Part shown: one piece after another, positions 60,498 through 64,000 of the stretch
How the letters are laid out: every line of letters starts with the position of its first letter
Position numbering within the stretch: the stretch's first letter is position 1
Assembly: GCA_020072845.1 (NCBI GenBank)
Contig: JAIQGF010000002.1
Location: 62,001-126,000 of the forward strand
DNA: 64,000 nucleotides
Source of the DNA: Terriglobia bacterium
GTDB lineage: Bacteria > Acidobacteriota > Terriglobia > Terriglobales > Acidobacteriaceae
Direction of reading: 5' to 3'
The notes under the pieces: model-generated
What the model saw: only the letters and a program-made list of their open reading frames with translations
The model's database searches: none
What the model was told of the DNA's origin: nothing
Program-made: the position numbers and the translations under genes

Positions 60498-61043
60498 ATG
60501 CATCCTTTCCTGCTCATCGCGACTTGGGTCACTTACTCAGCCGGCGCCGCGGCCGGAGGGATCGCCGTTCCTGCGCGGCGGCGCGTGAATCCGCATCCTT
60601 CGCTGTTCGAAACGGCACTCATCGCGGCGGCCGTGCTTGCCGCCGCCATGGCGCGCGCCACGTTATCGCCATGGCGTTCCGCGGTTTCCTGGTGCGCGGC
60701 ATGGGCCACGATCGCGTTCGCACTGCGCTTTGTTTTGGCGCGCCGCCCCATCTTCGGGGCCGGCGGCAGCGGAGATTTTGTGCCGTTGCCGGCAAGCAGC
60801 GTGCCCCCGCATGCAACCGTCCTGGGACGCGCCTGGCAGTCGTGGAAGAGCTTCGGCCATGCCATGGCCGACTTCCAGGGCCGTGTCTTGCTCACCCTGT
60901 GTTATTTTACGCTGGTGCTTCCGCTGGCCATCGGCGTGACCCATTTCAAAGATCCCTTGGGCCTGCGCCACACCTCCACCCCCGCATGGCACGAGCGGCC
61001 CCCTGCTCCGGCGACTTTGGATGGAGCAAGGCGGCAGATGTAG
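60498..61043 (+). CDS. Membrane protein of the carbamoyltransferase cassette (SxtJ-like)
   Basis: 181 aa with four predicted TM helices (about 3-22, 38-56, 62-80, 127-148). The segment WKSFGHAMADFQGRVLLTLCYFTLVLPLAIGVTHFKDPLGLRHTS fits the small membrane proteins that regularly sit beside NodU-type carbamoyltransferases and DUF5989 proteins (SxtJ-like). Its stop is 1 nt before the carbamoyltransferase ATG, so the pair is co-expressed. The function of this protein family is not known; a scaffold or transport role at the membrane is a guess. Confidence 0.7.
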   Translation: MHPFLLIATWVTYSAGAAAGGIAVPARRRVNPHPSLFETALIAAAVLAAAMARATLSPWRSAVSWCAAWATIAFALRFVLARRPIFGAGGSGDFVPLPASSVPPHATVLGRAWQSWKSFGHAMADFQGRVLLTLCYFTLVLPLAIGVTHFKDPLGLRHTSTPAWHERPPAPATLDGARRQM

Positions 61044-61044
61044 C

Positions 61045-62805
61045 ATGAACATCCTCGGCGTCTCCTGCTATTACCACGACTCCGCCGCCGCGCTGATCCA
61101 GAACGGCAAGCTGGCAGCGGCCTCCGAGGAGGAGCGTTTCAGCCGCAGGAAACACGATTGTGGCTTTCCGACGCGCGCCATCGAATTCTGTCTCCGCTTT
61201 GCCGGCATCAGCTCCCGCGATCTGGATTACGTGGTTTTTTACGAAAAGCCATTCCTGAAACTCGAACGCATTCTGTTCACCAGCCTCGGCGTATTCCCGC
61301 GTTCCTGGAATATCTTCCGGGAGGCTTCGATTAGCTGGATGCAGGACCGGCTGTGGGTGAAGAACCGGCTGGTCGAGTCCTTGCCGGTTCCCGCCGACCG
61401 CGTCTTGTTCGTGGACCACCACCTGGCGCACGCCGCGAGCGCATTCTTCTGCTCGCCGTTCACCGAAGCGGCAATCCTCACCGTGGACGGCGTCGGGGAA
61501 TGGGCGACCAGCACCATCGGGCGTGCCACCGCCAAATGGGACCGAACCGGCAGCAATTCCATCCAGTTGACCCACGAACTCCGATTCCCGCATTCGCTCG
61601 GCCTGCTCTATTCGGCCTTTACCGGCTTTCTCGGATTTGAGGTGAACGAGGGCGAATACAAGGTCATGGGCATGTCCTGTTACGGCCAGCCGCGCTATCT
61701 GGACCGAATCGCCAAGCTGGCCTCGGTGAACGACGACGGCAGCCTCAGCCTGGACCTGGATTATTTCAGCTATCACTATTCCGCCGTGCGCAGCTACAAC
61801 CGCCGTTTCCTGGACCTGTTCGGTCCCCCGCGCGACCCGCACTCGGAATTTTCCGTTGCCGACGGGTCGTCGTCCACCCAGGAATCGCAGCGCAACCAGT
61901 ACTATGCCGACGTCGCCGCCAGCATTCAGCGTTTTACCGAAGACGTGCTCCTCAAGATGGCCTGCCATGTGCAGCGCGCGACCGGACTCAAGCAGCTCTG
62001 CATGGCCGGTGGCGTGGCGCTAAACAGCATGGCCAACGCGCGTATCCTGCGCGAAACGCCGTTTGAGGATCTGTTTATTCAACCGGCCGCCGGCGATTCC
62101 GGGGGCGCGGTTGGCGCGGCCCTGTATGCGTGGCATGTCTTGCTTGGCCATGACCGCGAATTTGTTCTGGAGAACGCTTATCTCGGCAGCAGTTACGAGG
62201 AGGCGGACATTGCGCGCGCCATCGGCGACGCGCCGCACCAGCGCTACGACGATTCCGCTGCTTTGGTGGAGCGGGTGGTCCAGGAACTGGAGGCGGGCAA
62301 GGTGGTGGGTTGGTTCCAGGGACGCGGTGAGTGGGGGCCGCGCGCCTTGGGTAACCGCAGCATTCTCGCCGACCCGCGCAGTGCGGCGATGAAAGACACC
62401 ATCAATCGCAAGATCAAATTTCGCGAGCCGTTCCGCCCGTTTGCTCCCGTCGTTGCGGAGCAGGACGCCAGCCGCTTTTTTGACGGCCTGCCCGACGTCG
62501 CCCGCCAGTACCCGGCGCGGTACATGCTCCTGGTCCTGCCCTGGAAGCCGGGCGCCGCTGAAACCGTTCCCGCTGTGAACCACATGGGTACGGGCCGGGT
62601 GCAAACATTGCGCCGAGAATGGAATCCGTTGTATTACGATGCTCTCGATCAATTCGGGCAGGCGACAGGCACACCGGTGCTGCTCAACACCAGTTTTAAC
62701 CTGCGCGGTGAACCGATCGTCTGCTCCCCGGTGGATGCCTGCAGGACGTTTCGCAACAGCGGGCTCGATTTGTTGGTCTTGAACAACTTCGTGGTGGTGA
62801 AATAA
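61045..62805 (+). CDS. NodU/CmcH-family O-carbamoyltransferase
   Basis: 586 aa from the ATG at 61045. These enzymes make carbamoyl-adenylate from carbamoyl phosphate and ATP and transfer the carbamoyl group to a sugar or natural-product OH. N-terminal domain: ILGVSCYYHDSAAALIQNGKLAAASEEERFSRRKHD; VDHHLAHAASAFFCSPF with the His ligands; TVDGVGEWATSTIG. C-terminal YrdC-like domain: GWFQGRGEWGPRALGNRSILADPR, KIKFREPFRPFAPVV and VLLNTSFNLRGEPIVCSP. All family motifs are present. With the membrane and DUF5989 partners it likely decorates an exopolysaccharide. Confidence 0.93.
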   Translation: MNILGVSCYYHDSAAALIQNGKLAAASEEERFSRRKHDCGFPTRAIEFCLRFAGISSRDLDYVVFYEKPFLKLERILFTSLGVFPRSWNIFREASISWMQDRLWVKNRLVESLPVPADRVLFVDHHLAHAASAFFCSPFTEAAILTVDGVGEWATSTIGRATAKWDRTGSNSIQLTHELRFPHSLGLLYSAFTGFLGFEVNEGEYKVMGMSCYGQPRYLDRIAKLASVNDDGSLSLDLDYFSYHYSAVRSYNRRFLDLFGPPRDPHSEFSVADGSSSTQESQRNQYYADVAASIQRFTEDVLLKMACHVQRATGLKQLCMAGGVALNSMANARILRETPFEDLFIQPAAGDSGGAVGAALYAWHVLLGHDREFVLENAYLGSSYEEADIARAIGDAPHQRYDDSAALVERVVQELEAGKVVGWFQGRGEWGPRALGNRSILADPRSAAMKDTINRKIKFREPFRPFAPVVAEQDASRFFDGLPDVARQYPARYMLLVLPWKPGAAETVPAVNHMGTGRVQTLRREWNPLYYDALDQFGQATGTPVLLNTSFNLRGEPIVCSPVDACRTFRNSGLDLLVLNNFVVVK

Positions 62806-62809
62806 GCGA

Positions 62810-62986
62810 ATGAGTATCTTGAATCAGGTCGCGGGACGCGCCAGCACGCTGGCGGAAGTCTTCTCTTTCCTGCGGGAACGCAAGCTGTGGTGGATGATGC
62901 CGCTCTTCATCTTGCTGCTCCTCCTCGGACTTATCATCGTGCTGGTGCAGTCCTCGGCCGTCGCCCCGTGGCTGTATCCGTTGTAG
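62810..62986 (+). CDS. DUF5989-family small membrane protein
   Basis: 58 aa, starting 4 nt after the carbamoyltransferase stop. It reads MSILNQVAGRASTLAEVFSF, then LRERKLWWMMPLFILLLLLG and a single TM ending in VAPWLYPL. The 'F..LR.RK.WW..P....LLL' pattern and the 'APW.Y' end are those of DUF5989, a constant companion of carbamoyltransferases in surface-polymer cassettes. It is short and easily missed; the tight spacing supports it. Confidence 0.85.
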   Translation: MSILNQVAGRASTLAEVFSFLRERKLWWMMPLFILLLLLGLIIVLVQSSAVAPWLYPL

Positions 62987-63105
62987 TGGCCTCTGCCGGA
63001 TGGTTGAGCGGAGGCCGGCGCAGCAGTTGTTCGGCGATATGCGCAGCTACCATCCGCGCCCCGTTTTCGTTGAAGTGACAATCCTTGGTAAGGCGCATTC
63101 GGAGA
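62987..63105 (-). pseudogene. C-terminal fragment of an SGNH hydrolase
   Basis: On the minus strand the frame reads KDCHFNENGARMVAAHIAEQ, then LLRRPPLN. D-x-H-x-N-x-x-G is block V of SGNH hydrolases (Asp and His of the triad), followed by the usual 'A..I...L' helix. No upstream SGNH part exists: the frame runs into antisense of the zinc-ribbon gene. It is therefore the severed 3' end of a second SGNH gene, of the kind that often sits in such carbamoyltransferase cassettes. Confidence 0.45.
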
Positions 63106-63111
63106 CAGTAA

Positions 63112-63291
63112 ATGGCAAAAATCGCAAAGACCGCCGACCGCAAGAAGGTCATGGACACCACCAAGAGCACGGATTGCCCCAAGTGCGGCAAGCCGACCCG
63201 GATCGTGAAGCGGGTGAAGGACCGCGACCGCAACGTGCCCGGCGGGATCTACATTTCTTGTTCGGCGTGCGACTTTTATGAAAAACTTTAG
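63112..63291 (+). CDS. Small zinc-ribbon protein
   Basis: 59 aa, [20 protein letters not shown] then [20 protein letters not shown] and [16 protein letters not shown]. Two CxxC knuckles (DCPKC and SCSAC) 27 residues apart form a zinc ribbon similar to ribosomal-protein or topoisomerase ribbons. It is very basic, so nucleic acid binding is likely. A GGAG ribosome site is 7 nt upstream. It lies between the SGNH fragment and the nuo promoter; short and easily missed. Confidence 0.75.
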   Translation: MAKIAKTADRKKVMDTTKSTDCPKCGKPTRIVKRVKDRDRNVPGGIYISCSACDFYEKL

Positions 63292-63292
63292 A

Positions 63293-63346
63293 GGCGCAAG
63301 GCACAAGGCGCCAGGCTGAATGTTTCCTTTGGTTATGCCTTGCGCC
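63293..63346. repeat. 10-bp inverted repeat behind the zinc-ribbon gene
   Basis: GGCGCAAGGC (63293-63302) pairs with GCCTTGCGCC (63337-63346), with tandem AAGGC(G)C-like copies between. It starts 2 nt after the stop codon and may act as a transcription end or mRNA stabiliser; no T-run is present. Confidence 0.5.
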
Positions 63347-63374
63347 TTGCGCCGAGAGCCGTGAGCCGATACCC

Positions 63375-63390
63375 TGTGACCGGAATCACA
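63375..63390 (+). promoter_or_regulatory. Perfect CRP-type palindrome upstream of nuoB
   Basis: TGTGA-CCGGAA-TCACA is an exact match to the consensus TGTGA-N6-TCACA. It is 75 nt before the nuoB ATG at 63465. A Crp/Fnr-family regulator is encoded at 19641-20345. Confidence 0.55.
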
Positions 63391-63464
63391 TACCGGATGT
63401 TCGGCCGATTGCGACAATCAAACGGGCTAATGGCCAAGAGCTAATAGCTAAGAGCTGGGTTCCC

Positions 63465-64000
63465 ATGTCCTCCTGGTTGCAAAACAAATTCGAAAAGAAT
63501 TTTCTCATCAGCACGGTGGATTACGTCTTCAACTGGGCGCGGAAGTCGGCCATCTGGCCGATGACCTTCGGCCTGGCGTGCTGCGCCATCGAGATGATCG
63601 CCTCCTCCACCTCGCGCTTCGACATCGCGCGCTTCGGCAGCGAGGTGTTCCGTCCCAGCCCGCGGCAGAGCGATCTGATGATCGTCGCCGGCACGGTGAC
63701 GCTGAAGATGGCGCCGGTGGTGAAGCGCATTTACGACCAGATGCCCGATCCCAAGTGGGTAATCTCCATGGGCGCGTGCTCTTCGGTCGGCGGGCCGTTC
63801 AATACCTACGCGGTGCTGCAGGGCGTGGACAAGATCGTGCCGGTGGACGTGTACGTGATCGGCTGCCCGCCGCGGCCGGAGAACCTGTTCTACGCGCTGC
63901 TCAAGCTGCAGGACAAGATTGACCAGATGTCGCTGGCCAAAAAGCCCACCGAAGTCCGCCTCGACCAAGACATGGCGGAGAACTTCAAGCGCCAGGTCAT
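63465..64000 (+). CDS. nuoB: NADH-quinone oxidoreductase subunit B (cut by window end)
   Basis: The first 178 codons are present; the frame is open at the window edge. NuoB carries cluster N2, the last Fe-S centre before quinone. Cluster ligands are visible: [13 protein letters not shown] (the CC pair), [10 protein letters not shown] and [19 protein letters not shown]. The opening [32 protein letters not shown] is typical. In this phylum nuoB can stand outside or inside a nuo operon; what follows is not visible. A CRP-type palindrome is upstream. Confidence 0.95.
   Translation, partial: MSSWLQNKFEKNFLISTVDYVFNWARKSAIWPMTFGLACCAIEMIASSTSRFDIARFGSEVFRPSPRQSDLMIVAGTVTLKMAPVVKRIYDQMPDPKWVISMGACSSVGGPFNTYAVLQGVDKIVPVDVYVIGCPPRPENLFYALLKLQDKIDQMSLAKKPTEVRLDQDMAENFKRQV

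Noticed and set aside
60355-60588. 77-codon frame between the SGNH and membrane-protein genes
   Set aside because: Arg/Ser/Pro-rich, no domain, and it overlaps the start of the better supported gene at 60498.

Overview
The window looks like a chromosomal segment of a high-GC Acidobacteriota bacterium (Terriglobia/Koribacter-like). This is inferred from gene content: a Ser/Thr kinase with a WD40-like propeller, a DUF3106 protein, ECF sigma modules, futalosine-pathway menaquinone genes, a TamA/TamB system in a diderm, and characteristic intergenic repeats. No marker gene such as 16S rRNA is present, so the taxonomy is inference. About 65 genes are supported, plus one tRNA-Val(CAC).

Layout. 0-12 kb: GT39-type glycosyltransferase, NCS1 nucleobase transporter, membrane Ser/Thr kinase, SirB1/TPR protein, a first ECF sigma / zinc-finger anti-sigma / DUF3106 module and a DASS anion transporter. 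12-16.4 kb: PilZ protein, a secreted protein with a duplicated domain, then a poorly conserved stretch of small unknown genes ending at tRNA-Val. 16.7-18.4 kb: second ECF module (sigma, anti-sigma, Spy/CpxP-like protein). 18.9-22.9 kb: receiver-domain protein, Crp/Fnr regulator, an AT-rich PIN-like gene, and the nitrosative-stress repair protein RIC with strong Crp/Fnr-type palindromes in its promoter. 23-30.6 kb (minus strand): lysine/aspartate-family operon asd-lysC-dapB-dapA-dapD plus a dicarboxylate symporter. A 0.7 kb toxin-antitoxin insert sits exactly at the 3' end of dapB. 30.8-38.8 kb: galT, shikimate kinase, third ECF module (sigma, anti-sigma, DUF4097), CYTH protein, MFS transporter, ThiF/MoeB-like E1. 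38.9-46.8 kb: overlapping TamA-like / SurA-N-like / TamB genes for outer-membrane assembly. 46.8-48.9 kb: mqnP-like prenyltransferase and mqnE. 49.3-51.5 kb: a hibernation-factor/sigma-factor fusion beside a bacterial eRF1-like protein. 51.7-59 kb: a second toxin-antitoxin pair, glycosylasparaginase, Ada, glpX, two tandem degenerate receivers, glutaryl-CoA dehydrogenase, cupin. 59.2-63 kb: a carbamoyltransferase cassette (SGNH hydrolase, membrane protein, NodU-type carbamoyltransferase, DUF5989) flanked by what look like decayed minus-strand gene fragments. 63.1 kb to the end: a zinc-ribbon protein and the start of nuoB, with a perfect CRP-type palindrome upstream.

Two points cut across the window. 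First, about a dozen genes have a TANNNT hexamer only 6-8 nt before the start codon, which suggests frequent leaderless transcription; several start calls here rest on it. Second, intergenic spaces carry at least three families of short repeats: three-hairpin REP elements, a CTCTGTGTCCTCTGTGG motif, and degenerate 7-8 nt tandem blocks. The strongest single observation is the dapB 3'-end insertion, which has a 24-bp direct repeat and a still-readable ancestral dapB stop codon.
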